From an uncultured Aquimarina sp. (GTDB lineage Bacteria; Bacteroidota; Bacteroidia; Flavobacteriales; Flavobacteriaceae): DNA of 64,000 nt. The stretch covers positions 455,968 through 519,967 of the forward strand of contig CANMSO010000005.1 in the NCBI GenBank assembly GCA_947500545.1, given 5' to 3'. The stretch's first letter is position 1, and each line of letters starts with the position of its first letter. This document shows, piece after piece, positions 19,242 to 27,898 of this stretch. Under the pieces are notes generated by a model. The model searched no databases. It saw only the letters and a program-made list of their open reading frames with translations, and was not told the origin of the DNA. Made by a program: the position numbers and the translations under genes.

Positions 19242-19994
19242 TTAATACCAACGATGTTGATTAAACGAATTCTTTTTCCAGTACCACATCGTAATAAAAC
19301 CAATTACGGCTCCACCTATATGCGCCCAATGGGCAACATTAGATGGTCCTAGAATAGCTTGACCCGAAATACCACCATATAAATCTAACAAGAAATATCC
19401 ACCTATTAAATATTTTGCTTTGATTGGTATAGGAATAAATATGATGTATAAAGGTAGATTGGGAAATAATACCGCAAATGCCGCTAAAACGCCAAAAATC
19501 GCACCAGATGCACCCACCATTGGTGTAAAATAAGCTCCAATCATATTTTCAGTCACTTCCTGAGGAATATTAGGATATACGCTATATTGACCAGCCGTAA
19601 CGGCTTCGTTAATAAACTTACCTATTTCAACTGGAGAAAAACCAGCTTCTAAGTAAGCTTGATAACCAGGGTTAAACTGAAAATAGGTGAATAAAATTTG
19701 AAAACCCACTGCGCCAAGACCCGAGAAGAAATAAATAAAAAGAAATTTATTCTTACCAATAGAAGTTTCTAAATGGCTTCCAAACATATACAAAGCAAAC
19801 ATATTGAAAAATATATGCCCTGTTCCTCCATGCATAAACATGTGTGAGACAATCTGCCATATCTGAAAGTTCTCATTCTTCGGAAACCATAATGCGAACC
19901 ATTCATAGGCTTTATCTCCAAGGCTCAAGGAGCCAATAAAGAAAATGACATTAATAATCAATAAAACCTTTACTGTTTCTGTAATTCTCCCCAT
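19242..19994 (-). CDS. Rhomboid-family intramembrane serine protease (first of pair)
   Basis: 250 aa with six membrane helices. HMFMHGGTGHIFFNMFALYMFG is the HxxxN region, MVGASGAIFGVLAAF holds the GxSG nucleophile and NVAHWAHIGGAVIGF the catalytic His. It cleaves membrane-spanning substrates. It lies 7 nt after mutL and one base before a second, more diverged rhomboid; the pair probably arose by duplication and is co-transcribed. Confidence 0.95.
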   Translation of the reverse strand: MGRITETVKVLLIINVIFFIGSLSLGDKAYEWFALWFPKNENFQIWQIVSHMFMHGGTGHIFFNMFALYMFGSHLETSIGKNKFLFIYFFSGLGAVGFQILFTYFQFNPGYQAYLEAGFSPVEIGKFINEAVTAGQYSVYPNIPQEVTENMIGAYFTPMVGASGAIFGVLAAFAVLFPNLPLYIIFIPIPIKAKYLIGGYFLLDLYGGISGQAILGPSNVAHWAHIGGAVIGFITMWYWKKNSFNQHRWY

Positions 19995-20001
19995 CTATTT
20001 T

Positions 20002-21873
20002 TTAAAATTTCTTATCGATCTCATCTACTGTTAACGTGATGAAAGTTGGCTTATTATCTGGTGTTATTGTTGGCTCTGTACAAGCAAAAAGGCTATTTGC
20101 CATATACTGCAACTGCTCGGGTGCTAGCTCTACCCCTGTTCGTATTGCAACACTTTTGGCTATAGATTTTGCCAACAAATCTGTTTGTGAAAAACCACTA
20201 TCCGGGACTTCATTTTCCAAATCACTAAGCAATTGCTCCAACAAAACAGAAACTTCCTTTTCTGATATAACCGAGGGTATTCCTGTGATTTCTACTTCAC
20301 CCGCTGTTAGTTTTCCAAATACAAAACCAGTGTTTTCTAATTGTTCCCTTACGGTTTTAAGAAGTGTAATCTCCTGTTTAGAGAAGGATAGCTTTAACGG
20401 AAACAACAATTGTTGGCTAACAGTACTTGCCATTGTAATACCGCGCAATATTTCTTCATAGAGTATTCTTTGATGTGCTCGATTTTGATTAATAATTACC
20501 ATTCCACTTTTAATGGTGGTTACTATATATTTTCTTTTAAGTTGATATGTAGTTTGATGTTTTACTTTTTTTTCATCTTCTTCAAACAATGAGCCCGTAA
20601 CTTCTGTGCTTTCAAACTCTACTGTAGAAAACTCATCATCTTTGGTTTTAGAAATATCTGATTCTGATTCTAGACCCACATATAAATTTTCCCAGCTTCC
20701 GGCGGGTTCTTTTTTAAAGTGTGTATATTTTTTTCCTGTACTACCTCCTCCTGATGTCTTTTCCTCTTTGAAAGGATTAAAACTTCTATCTACTTCTATA
20801 GTAGGGACCTGAGCCATTTTGCTTTTATATTCATAAGGAGTATCCATAGAAGCATCCCTATTAAAATCTAGCACCGGTGCTACATTAAATTGCCCTAAAC
20901 TATGTTTTATTGTAGAACGAAGCATTGCATATAAAGCATGCTCATCCTCAAACTTGATTTCAGTTTTAGTAGGATGGATATTAATATCTATGGATTTAGG
21001 GTCCACTTTCAGGTAAATAAAATAGCTTGGATGTGCTTTATCCTTCAACAACCCTTCAAAAGCAGCACTAACGGCATGATTTAGATATGCACTTTTAATA
21101 AATCTATTATTCACAAAGAAAAATTGTTCTCCTCGTGATCTTTTTGCGTATTCGGGCTTACCAACAAAACCACTAATGGTAACAAGATCGGTTTCTTCTT
21201 CAACCGGAACCAATTTCTCGTTTGTTTTTCCTCCAAAAATATTTACAATACGTTGACGATTATTAGAGTCTGGTAGATTAAAAACTTCGCTCCCATTATG
21301 ATACATATCAAATTTTATTGTAGGGTGCGCCATCGCTACACGATGAAACTCATCAATAATATGTCGTAATTCTACAGGATTTGACTTTAAGAAATTTCGT
21401 CTTGCAGGAATGTTGTAAAATAAATTTTTAACACTTATCGAAGTTCCTTTTGGAGTGACACAAACTTCTTGTGAAATCACTTCACTTCCTTCTATTTTAA
21501 TTTCTGTACCTACCTCGTCGTTTTCCTGCTTAGTCTTTAGTTCTACATGCGCAATAGCCGCTATAGAAGCTAATGCTTCCCCTCTAAAACCTTTGGTGTT
21601 CAATTCAAAAAGGTCTTCTGCAGCTTTTATTTTTGAAGTAGCATGGCGTTCGAAACTAAGTCTGGCATCGGTAACACTCATTCCCATTCCATCATCAATA
21701 ACTTGAATAAGAGTCTTACCCGCTTCTTTGATAATTAATTTTATATGAGTACCATTAGCATCAATTGCATTTTCCAACAATTCTTTTACTACAGAAGCCG
21801 GTCTTTGCACGACCTCTCCCGCCGCAATTTGGTTGGCAACATGATCTGGTAGTAGTTGTATTATATCAGACAT
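20002..21873 (-). CDS. mutL: DNA mismatch repair protein MutL
   Basis: 623 aa, normal length. The N-terminal GHKL ATPase has IAAGEVVQRPASVVKELLENAIDA, DDGMGM and TKGFRGEALASIAAI, all intact. The C-terminal dimer domain (about residues 435-623) has NQNRAHQRILYEE near residue 460 where endonuclease-type MutLs carry DQHAxxExxxxE, so the Asp and His metal ligands are replaced by Asn; the CPHGRP-type motif is also absent near the C-terminus. It should couple MutS mismatch recognition to repair, but intrinsic nicking is doubtful. Starts a run of minus genes with two rhomboids. Confidence 0.96.
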   Translation of the reverse strand: MSDIIQLLPDHVANQIAAGEVVQRPASVVKELLENAIDANGTHIKLIIKEAGKTLIQVIDDGMGMSVTDARLSFERHATSKIKAAEDLFELNTKGFRGEALASIAAIAHVELKTKQENDEVGTEIKIEGSEVISQEVCVTPKGTSISVKNLFYNIPARRNFLKSNPVELRHIIDEFHRVAMAHPTIKFDMYHNGSEVFNLPDSNNRQRIVNIFGGKTNEKLVPVEEETDLVTISGFVGKPEYAKRSRGEQFFFVNNRFIKSAYLNHAVSAAFEGLLKDKAHPSYFIYLKVDPKSIDINIHPTKTEIKFEDEHALYAMLRSTIKHSLGQFNVAPVLDFNRDASMDTPYEYKSKMAQVPTIEVDRSFNPFKEEKTSGGGSTGKKYTHFKKEPAGSWENLYVGLESESDISKTKDDEFSTVEFESTEVTGSLFEEDEKKVKHQTTYQLKRKYIVTTIKSGMVIINQNRAHQRILYEEILRGITMASTVSQQLLFPLKLSFSKQEITLLKTVREQLENTGFVFGKLTAGEVEITGIPSVISEKEVSVLLEQLLSDLENEVPDSGFSQTDLLAKSIAKSVAIRTGVELAPEQLQYMANSLFACTEPTITPDNKPTFITLTVDEIDKKF

Positions 21874-21879
21874 TTATAG

Positions 21880-22164
21880 TCAAGAAGTAAATATGGATAA
21901 ATCAAAATCTATGAGAAATAAAAAAATAAAAACCAAAATAAGGACAATCCATAAAATTCTTCGATTTGCTTTCCGGTCAGAATCATGTCTCAATTCTTCC
22001 CAAGCTGTTTTAAACTTGTCCTTAATATTATTAGTTTTTCCTACCGTACTTCGAAATTTATCAAACCTATTTTCTATCTGATATGGATTACCTTCTCCAT
22101 TATCATCCCAATAGCGAGGAGAATAACTAAATTTTTTATTTTTTCTTGTTTTAAATATTCCCAT
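21880..22164 (-). CDS. Small membrane protein next to mutL and ribH
   Basis: 94 aa. An in-frame TTG two codons earlier exists, but ATG at 22164 gives MGIFKTRKNKKFSYSPRYWDD, the better start. The first ~65 residues are polar and basic; one helix near the C-terminus (RRILWIVLILVFIFLFLIDF) anchors it. Homologues are often labelled riboflavin synthase subunit beta, which is almost certainly a label carried over from the neighbouring ribH; it has no lumazine synthase feature. Ends 6 nt before mutL. Confidence 0.8.
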   Translation of the reverse strand: MGIFKTRKNKKFSYSPRYWDDNGEGNPYQIENRFDKFRSTVGKTNNIKDKFKTAWEELRHDSDRKANRRILWIVLILVFIFLFLIDFDLSIFTS

Positions 22165-22370
22165 AATCAAATCAAATATAATTAAAATGCGGTGTAATCT
22201 AAAGCTTTTAGCATTACAATAACATTGAGAATAATATCAAGGACAATGCCGTTTTGGTAAATATGCAAAATATACTTTAAACTTGAGTTATAGAAATTAC
22301 ATCAATTTTGCTACAAAGAAACTCTTTAAAACACTACATTAAAAAATGCATAATGCATCAATCTATAATC

Positions 22371-22874
22371 TTACTTATAGAATTTAGCATCTTTGCGTAA
22401 CTGCGCCATTTTAATAGCCGCAATTGCTGCCTCTGTACCTTTATTACCATGTTTACCCCCTGAACGATCAATAGATTGTTGCTGTGTGTTATCTGTAAGC
22501 ACACAGAAAATCACGGGAATATCACTCTGGATGTTTAGGTCTTTGATTCCTTGGGTAACTCCTTCGCAAACAAAATCAAAATGTTTAGTTTCACCCTGGA
22601 TTACGCAACCAATGGCAATAACGACATCTAACATATCAAAAGACTCCTGCATCTTTTTACAACCATACACTAGTTCAAAACTACCAGGCACGTTCCAACG
22701 TACAATATTTTCTTTTATCGCTCCACAATCAATAAGTGCATCAAATGCTCCTTGAAACAACCCCTGTGTAACACCTTCGTTCCATTCTGAAACAACAATC
22801 CCAAACCGAAAATTCTTCGCGTCTGGGATTGTCGTTTTATCGTATTCTGATAAATTTTTATTCTCTGTAGCCAT
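22371..22874 (-). CDS. ribH: 6,7-dimethyl-8-ribityllumazine synthase
   Basis: 167 aa. It joins 5-amino-6-ribitylaminouracil with 3,4-dihydroxybutanone phosphate in riboflavin synthesis. Visible motifs: GIVVSEWNEGVTQGLFQGA (substrate loop), VPGSFELVYG, AIGCVIQGETKHFDFV with the catalytic His and IPVIFCVLTDNTQQQSIDRSG. The start at 22874 gives the usual ~15-residue polar leader. It lies downstream of the TPR membrane protein, 74 nt apart. Confidence 0.97.
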   Translation of the reverse strand: MATENKNLSEYDKTTIPDAKNFRFGIVVSEWNEGVTQGLFQGAFDALIDCGAIKENIVRWNVPGSFELVYGCKKMQESFDMLDVVIAIGCVIQGETKHFDFVCEGVTQGIKDLNIQSDIPVIFCVLTDNTQQQSIDRSGGKHGNKGTEAAIAAIKMAQLRKDAKFYK

Positions 22875-22948
22875 ATTAGTCTAAAGTTATACTGTTTCAG
22901 GTTCAAAGTTTCTTTTTAAACTTGAAACGATAAACTTGAAACTAAAAA

Positions 22949-23722
22949 CTATTGTTGCATCGCCTGAGCTTTACCAAGGTGCACATCTACTTGATTAGCT
23001 TCTACACTCTTAGGAAATTCTTCTTTGATTCTCTCCAAATAAGGAGCTGCCACTGTAGGTTTGTTTAAGGATAATGCAGTAATTGCCGCTTTTAGCAAAA
23101 ACTTTGGCGTAGTATAATTGTTGTTTTTAGCTTTTGCAGCTTTTTCATAATACCCCAATGCCTCTTCTATCTGACCTAATTGCGAAAATGCATCTCCAAT
23201 ACCACCAAGTGCTAATGGGCCTAACATTTCATCATCGCTTTTGAAATCATCAAGATAATCAATTGCTTCTTGATACTTATTCATATTAAGGTAAGAAAAA
23301 CCAGCATAGTAATTAGCTAAGTTAGCTGCTTTAGTACTACCGTAGTTTTCAATAATTTCTAAAAACCCGTATTTACCTTCTCCACCATTCAGCGCTAAAT
23401 TATATAGAGAATCACGAACAACAGAATTGCCATTAACGGCATTATCAAAATATTGTTGAGCTTTAAACATTTCATTTGCCGCCTCTTGCTCTTTAGGCTC
23501 CTGAATAAATTTCTGGAATCCCAAATATCCTAAAACAACAATTGCGATAAGCGCTACTGCACCAAGGATATATTTTTGGTTAGCCGCAACCCACTCTTCG
23601 GTTTTAGAAGCTCCCTCATCCAAGGTATTAAATACCTCTGCGGTAGTCGAATTATCTTGAATTTGCTCTACTTCTTCAGCTTTACTTTTAGGTTTGTGTC
23701 CTCGTTTCTTGTAAGTTGCCAT
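22949..23722 (-). CDS. Tetratricopeptide-repeat membrane protein, YfgM-like
   Basis: 257 aa. A basic cytoplasmic N-terminus (MATYKKRGHKPKSKAEEVEQ) is followed by one membrane helix at about residues 50-69 (KYILGAVALIAIVVLGYLGF) and a periplasmic region with TPR units, for example LANYYAGFSYLNMNKYQEAI and GGIGDAFSQLGQIEEALGYYEKA. The layout resembles YfgM, which helps periplasmic chaperone traffic at the Sec translocon, but the match is by architecture. It is divergent from recF. Confidence 0.85.
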   Translation of the reverse strand: MATYKKRGHKPKSKAEEVEQIQDNSTTAEVFNTLDEGASKTEEWVAANQKYILGAVALIAIVVLGYLGFQKFIQEPKEQEAANEMFKAQQYFDNAVNGNSVVRDSLYNLALNGGEGKYGFLEIIENYGSTKAANLANYYAGFSYLNMNKYQEAIDYLDDFKSDDEMLGPLALGGIGDAFSQLGQIEEALGYYEKAAKAKNNNYTTPKFLLKAAITALSLNKPTVAAPYLERIKEEFPKSVEANQVDVHLGKAQAMQQ

Positions 23723-23742
23723 AAATTTTCTTTAATGAAGGG

Positions 23743-23750
23743 CAAAAATA
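23743..23750 (-). promoter_or_regulatory. Bacteroidota -7 box upstream of TPR gene
   Basis: On the minus strand TATTTTTG matches TAnnTTTG exactly, 20 nt before the start codon; a TTG lies 25 nt further upstream, longer than the preferred spacing. Confidence 0.45.
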
Positions 23751-23858
23751 AAATTTTTATTCATAATAAAAAGCACAACTATTTATTATTTTTCAATATT
23801 TTGCACAGATAAATTATGAATCCCTCAAAAGTTACGACCCCTTGATCATCAGTGTTTT

Positions 23859-24959
23859 ATGATTTTAAAATCTCTTTCATTAATCAATTACAAAAATTTT
23901 GAATCCATCAATTTTGAATTTGATGACAAGATAAACTGTTTAGTTGGAAATAATGGGGTAGGAAAAACGAACATTTTGGATGCTATATATCATTTATCCT
24001 TTGGCAAAAGTTATTTTAACCCTATCACCGGTCAAAACATTAAGCATAACAAAGATTTTTTTGTCATTGATGGTTTTTATGAAAAAGATGGTCGTGATGA
24101 AAAAGTGATTGTAAGTGCCAAAAGAGGGCAAAAGAAAGTTATTAAGCGAAATGGAAAAGTATATGATACATTTAGTGCTCATATTGGTTTTTTACCATTG
24201 GTAATTATTTCTCCGGCTGATAGAGATCTAATAACCGAAGGAAGTGATACACGCAGAAAATTTATTGACGGAGTTATTTCACAAAGCGATCAAAGTTACC
24301 TTAGTACTCTTTTAAAATACTCCAAAATAGTATCACAGCGTAATGCTTTGTTAAAGTATTTTGCGGCTAATAATACTTTTGATGCTGCTCAATTAGAAAT
24401 TTATAATCAACAATTAGATGAATATGGAAGTATTATCTATAAAAAGAGAGCTTCGTTTTTAGACGATTTTATTCCGATATTTATAAACCGTTACCATGCC
24501 ATTAGCTCGGGTGAAGAAAAAGTTTCGCTTGGTTACCAAAGTAAATTATCCGAGACTGATCTATCTACATTGCTTGAGCAAAATCTTGCAAAAGACAGAA
24601 TGTTACAATACACAAGTGTGGGAGTCCATAAAGATGATTTGTCTTTTGAAATTGAAGGATACCCAATTAAAAAATTTGGAAGCCAAGGACAACAAAAATC
24701 GTTTCTTATTGCATTGAAACTTGCACAATTTGATTTTATAAAAAATCAAAGCAAGGTAAACCCTATACTTCTATTAGATGATATTTTTGACAAGCTTGAT
24801 GAAAAGCGTGTTGAACACATAATAGAACTGGTTGACGATCAAAATTTTGGGCAACTTTTTATAAGCGATACTCATGCAGATCGAACAGAAAAAGTGGTAA
24901 AAAAAATATCTCAATCTTATAAAATCATCAGGCTTAAAAATAATGAAGAAGTAAAGTAA
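23859..24959 (+). CDS. recF: DNA replication and repair protein RecF
   Basis: 366 aa, usual length. The SMC-like ATPase has Walker [23 protein letters not shown] at residues 29-50, the ABC signature [18 protein letters not shown] and Walker [17 protein letters not shown]. RecF loads RecA at single-strand gaps with RecO and RecR. It heads a tight operon: a lipoprotein gene begins one base after its stop, and a DciA-like gene follows. Confidence 0.97.
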   Translation: MILKSLSLINYKNFESINFEFDDKINCLVGNNGVGKTNILDAIYHLSFGKSYFNPITGQNIKHNKDFFVIDGFYEKDGRDEKVIVSAKRGQKKVIKRNGKVYDTFSAHIGFLPLVIISPADRDLITEGSDTRRKFIDGVISQSDQSYLSTLLKYSKIVSQRNALLKYFAANNTFDAAQLEIYNQQLDEYGSIIYKKRASFLDDFIPIFINRYHAISSGEEKVSLGYQSKLSETDLSTLLEQNLAKDRMLQYTSVGVHKDDLSFEIEGYPIKKFGSQGQQKSFLIALKLAQFDFIKNQSKVNPILLLDDIFDKLDEKRVEHIIELVDDQNFGQLFISDTHADRTEKVVKKISQSYKIIRLKNNEEVK

Positions 24960-24960
24960 C

Positions 24961-25374
24961 ATGAAAAATATCCTGTATATAGTAGTACTCATATCTATCT
25001 TTTCCTGTTCAAAACCTGATCCTAAAAGTTACGTACAGTATATTAATGGATATTGGGAAATAGAAAAAGTAATATTATCTGATGGTACAGAAAAAAAATA
25101 CAACTTTAATCAAAGTATTGATTTTTTTGAGATCAATGACTCAATAGGTATTCGTAAAAAAGTGCAACCAAAATTAGATGGTAGTTTTATTACTACCGAT
25201 GATAGTGAATTATTTACTTTACGAATAGAAAATGATAGTTTAAGGGTGTATTATAAAACTTCTTTAGCCTCTTGGAAAGAAACTGTGATTAATGCAAAAG
25301 AAAACAGGATTGTGATTAAAAATGAAGTAGGAAATATGTACTTTTATAAACGGTATCAAAAGATAAATTTATAA
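24961..25374 (+). CDS. Small lipoprotein, lipocalin-like
   Basis: 137 aa. Lipoprotein signal MKNILYIVVLISIFSC ending in a Cys. The mature part begins with YINGYWEIEKVIL, the GxW-type start of lipocalin-like beta barrels, and continues as alternating strands (SIGIRKKVQPKLDGSF, FTLRIENDSLRVYY, NRIVIKNEVGNMYFYKRY). This family assignment rests on a short motif and predicted strands. It is wedged between recF and DUF721 with 1-nt spacing on one side and overlap on the other, so it is part of the operon. Confidence 0.8.
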   Translation: MKNILYIVVLISIFSCSKPDPKSYVQYINGYWEIEKVILSDGTEKKYNFNQSIDFFEINDSIGIRKKVQPKLDGSFITTDDSELFTLRIENDSLRVYYKTSLASWKETVINAKENRIVIKNEVGNMYFYKRYQKINL

Positions 25375-25670
25375 TGGCTAAACGTCATCAAGAACATCAA
25401 AGTTTAAGTGAAGTTTTAAAGGATTTTGTGTCTGATAATAAACTAGAAAAAGGTTTAGATAAAGTTGCGGTACGAGATGTTTGGGAGAAAACTATGGGGC
25501 CTGCCATTACCAAGTATACGCAAAATATCAAATTAGAACGAGACACCTTATACGTTCAACTCACATCATCTGTATTGCGAGAAGAGCTTAGCTATGGGAC
25601 ACAAAAGATCATTACTAATTTAAATGAAGAATTAGGTAAAGAATTGATCAAAAAACTAGTTCTCAGATAA
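25374..25670 (+). CDS. DUF721 / DciA-like protein
   Basis: 98 aa. It matches the DUF721 family by the central VWEKTMGPAITKYTQNIKLERDTLYVQLTSSVLREELSY, where DVWEK..G..I and the hydrophobic strand L.V.L.SSV...EL are conserved. Members related to DciA help load the replicative helicase in bacteria that lack DnaC, so proximity to recF fits a replication role (inference; dnaB is also in this window, 27 kb away). Its ATG overlaps the stop of the lipoprotein, and its end overlaps the convergent thioesterase gene by 15 nt. Confidence 0.88.
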   Translation: MAKRHQEHQSLSEVLKDFVSDNKLEKGLDKVAVRDVWEKTMGPAITKYTQNIKLERDTLYVQLTSSVLREELSYGTQKIITNLNEELGKELIKKLVLR

Positions 25671-26048
25671 TCTATCTTTTACATACTCTATCTGTGTTTT
25701 TCCATGGGGTTTTGGTTTTCCATTTTCATCAAGATTTACCATGGTAATATTCTCTACTTGTATAATAGTTTTACGGGTAAGTTTATTTCGTACTTCACAA
25801 TTCAGTATTAAGGAGGTTTTCCCAAATTTTACTACATCCATACCTATTTCTATAATATCTCCTTGAACAGCAGAGCTTACAAAATTAATCTCAGACATAA
25901 ATTTAGTGACCACCTTTCTACTTTCTAGTTGTATTACGGCATACAACGCAGCTTCCTCATCTATCCATTCAAGTAATCTACCTCCAAACAATGTTTCATT
26001 TGGGTTTAAATCTCCTGGCTTAACAATCTTCCGGGTATGATATCTCAT
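25656..26048 (-). CDS. Hotdog-fold acyl-CoA thioesterase
   Basis: 130 aa. BFIT/YciA-type hotdog domain: MRYHTRKIVKPGDLNPNETLFGGRLLEWIDEEAALYA contains the typical N..G.LFGG.L..WID substrate helix, followed by the strands VVTKFMSEINFVSSAVQGD and SLILNCEVRN. It hydrolyses acyl-CoAs of unknown chain length in the cytoplasm. The 3' ends of this gene and the DUF721 gene overlap by 15 nt with no visible terminator. Confidence 0.92.
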   Translation of the reverse strand: MRYHTRKIVKPGDLNPNETLFGGRLLEWIDEEAALYAVIQLESRKVVTKFMSEINFVSSAVQGDIIEIGMDVVKFGKTSLILNCEVRNKLTRKTIIQVENITMVNLDENGKPKPHGKTQIEYVKDRLSEN

Positions 26049-26067
26049 ATTCTTATTTTGTTTACTA

Positions 26068-26075
26068 CAAAATTA
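26068..26075 (-). promoter_or_regulatory. Bacteroidota -7 box upstream of thioesterase
   Basis: TAATTTTG on the minus strand matches TAnnTTTG exactly, 19 nt before the start codon; a TTTG lies 15 nt upstream, shorter than the usual 17-23 nt. Confidence 0.45.
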
Positions 26076-26243
26076 TTGAAAACATCCTTTCAAACACTTA
26101 TTTTGTTAGTAACTCGGAAAGAATTATGACATTTTAAATTTTATAAGAAATACACTAACTGATTAAAAATTACGGGTTGAATATTTTGTCAATCCAACAG
26201 TGCAGCATAATAAATAAACTAGTAACACATGTAAATTATAGTA

Positions 26244-27710
26244 TTATGGAATATCTAACGTAACACAAAACCTGGTTCCATCTGTGCATCCTTCTATTTC
26301 AGTTACTATACAGATTTCATAAGAGGTTGCCGGATCAAATTGAAAAGTAAATCTATTATCACCACCTGCTCCACCATCACTTTCTTGTGGCTCACCATTA
26401 ATTGTCCATTGATATGTGATCATATCCATTCCGGGGAATTCTGCAAAAAAATCATAGGTATTGGTACCTCCCTGTTGTTCTGACATAAAAAACAACTCAG
26501 GACAAACGATTATTTCTTCACAAAAATCTGTACCAGCTGGACATGAAGGTGTTTCTGTACGTATACATACATTATGAATTCCTGGAGTAAACTGAAAAGT
26601 AAACCTATTGTCCCCATTTACTCCTCCGTCATTATCTTCGATAACCTGATCATCAACTATCCAGTTATAGGTTACTTCATTTATTCCCGGAAAATTGGCC
26701 TCAAAATCATAGGAAAACGTACCCGCTGCCTGAGCAAATTCGAATCGTAAGTCTGGACAAATGGGTTCTACGACGATCTCCTTACAAGTTTTTATTCCTT
26801 CCGGACAATCTGGCGTCACTACTTTTAAGCATACCTCATAACTACCAGGGCCTCCAGGAACACTTCCATCGAATACTGCAAGAAAATCATATTCAAAAAC
26901 ATTCATCCTCGCGTCTCCCACAAGTTCATTGTTAATAAACCAGAAGAAAACAGCGTCACTTAATTCTATACTGGATGTAAATCGATACGTGGCTGGACTT
27001 TCTATTAGTTCTTTTGTGAATTCAGCATTATTAGGGCATCCTACACAATCATTGATGATTTGATAAAACTCAAAATAAGTATTTACTTCTTTAGATGAAA
27101 AATTAGGGCCAACTAATATACTAACAGGTAATTTAAATAATGGTTGATAATCTGCTCCTTGACTAGAGTAAAAACTATCAAACTCTTCTTTAGAAGACAA
27201 TAACACTTCTCCTCCATCTCTATTTACTAAAGTCACGGGGTAATCAAACTTAAAACATTGTCTGAATAATCTATCAAAGTCTTGCCTTAAGGTATTAAAA
27301 TTACATTCCCGCAGGATATTAATTAGACTTTCTTCATTATCTATTGTCAACCTGGTGTCACTATTACCGTTAAAAACAATTTGAACAGGAAATTGAAGCC
27401 CTGAAATATTAAAATTTATACTTTGACCAGATATTACACTCGTCAATCCGTCATAGTTATCAATCTTAATACTAGAATCTGTATTATATCCCAATACAAC
27501 CGGATATACAAATCTAAAACACAGATCCGTTTCAGAAATAGTTACATCACCCATAGAATCAAAATTATTGAGTACTGTTACTAGTGCTGGACTTTGAGTT
27601 ATATCATCTCCATTATCATCCGGAAACAAAGAATCATCATTAACACAAGAACTAACCAAAACGACTAATGCCAGTAAAAATCCTTGATGATATGTAATAA
27701 TTTTTTTCAA
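26244..27710 (-). CDS. Lipoprotein: two CFxFxYPV domains plus three cysteine-rich Ig/PKD-like modules
   Basis: 488 aa. The lipoprotein Cys is residue 22 (VSSC). Two copies of an N-terminal domain begin with CFRFVYPV (64) and CFKFDYPV (152); each is about 85 residues, with strands and a conserved end Cys. Three PKD-like modules follow, starting with CP at 225, 318 and 403. Each has W-I/INxE-type strand C, an YxxCxxxxTxxCPxG turn and a last Cys. The same module occurs five times in the neighbour upstream. Function is unknown; the surface location, shared promoter element and neighbourhood suggest a ligand-binding or structural surface protein made under the control of the adjacent ECF sigma factor. 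Confidence 0.85.
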   Translation of the reverse strand: MKKIITYHQGFLLALVVLVSSCVNDDSLFPDDNGDDITQSPALVTVLNNFDSMGDVTISETDLCFRFVYPVVLGYNTDSSIKIDNYDGLTSVISGQSINFNISGLQFPVQIVFNGNSDTRLTIDNEESLINILRECNFNTLRQDFDRLFRQCFKFDYPVTLVNRDGGEVLLSSKEEFDSFYSSQGADYQPLFKLPVSILVGPNFSSKEVNTYFEFYQIINDCVGCPNNAEFTKELIESPATYRFTSSIELSDAVFFWFINNELVGDARMNVFEYDFLAVFDGSVPGGPGSYEVCLKVVTPDCPEGIKTCKEIVVEPICPDLRFEFAQAAGTFSYDFEANFPGINEVTYNWIVDDQVIEDNDGGVNGDNRFTFQFTPGIHNVCIRTETPSCPAGTDFCEEIIVCPELFFMSEQQGGTNTYDFFAEFPGMDMITYQWTINGEPQESDGGAGGDNRFTFQFDPATSYEICIVTEIEGCTDGTRFCVTLDIP

Positions 27711-27735
27711 TGTATTGTCCTTTATATATACTTAT

Positions 27736-27763
27736 AACGCTTAAAAAGGTATTCACCCTACCT
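27736..27763 (-). promoter_or_regulatory. Proposed ECF sigma promoter, lipoprotein gene 2
   Basis: Minus strand AGGTAGGGTGA (27763-27753), 13 nt, CGTT (27739-27736). It has the same two boxes and exact spacing as the elements before fecR and before the 480-aa lipoprotein gene. The start codon is 25 nt downstream of the CGTT box. Confidence 0.7.
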
Positions 27764-27827
27764 TTTTTGAATAAAACATTAGGTCATTAATACGATTACA
27801 ATCTAATACATCTTGTTGGTATAAACA

Positions 27828-27865
27828 AAATTCCCTGGAAGTATGGCATTGCCTCCAGGGAATTT
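27828..27865 (-). terminator. Hairpin terminator after the 480-aa lipoprotein gene
   Basis: A perfect 12-bp stem AAATTCCCTGGA/TCCAGGGAATTT with a 14-nt loop lies 33 nt past the stop codon; read on the minus strand it ends in TTTTGTTT. Confidence 0.8.
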
Positions 27866-27898
27866 AACCTAATTAATCTAACCTAAACAACTATATTA

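Noticed and set aside
20036..20461. 141-codon ORF on the plus strand opposite mutL
   Set aside because: Antisense shadow of a well-matched mutL; no family features or promoter.
22194..22217. Imperfect hairpin GTAAT...ATTAC downstream of ribH
   Set aside because: Short AT stem with mismatches and poor T run; not convincing as a terminator.
22393..22755. 120-codon ORF on the plus strand opposite ribH
   Set aside because: Antisense shadow of ribH.
22918..22942. Direct repeat AAACTTGAAAC between ribH and the TPR gene
   Set aside because: Only 11 nt, two copies; no sign of a CRISPR, operator or mobile element.
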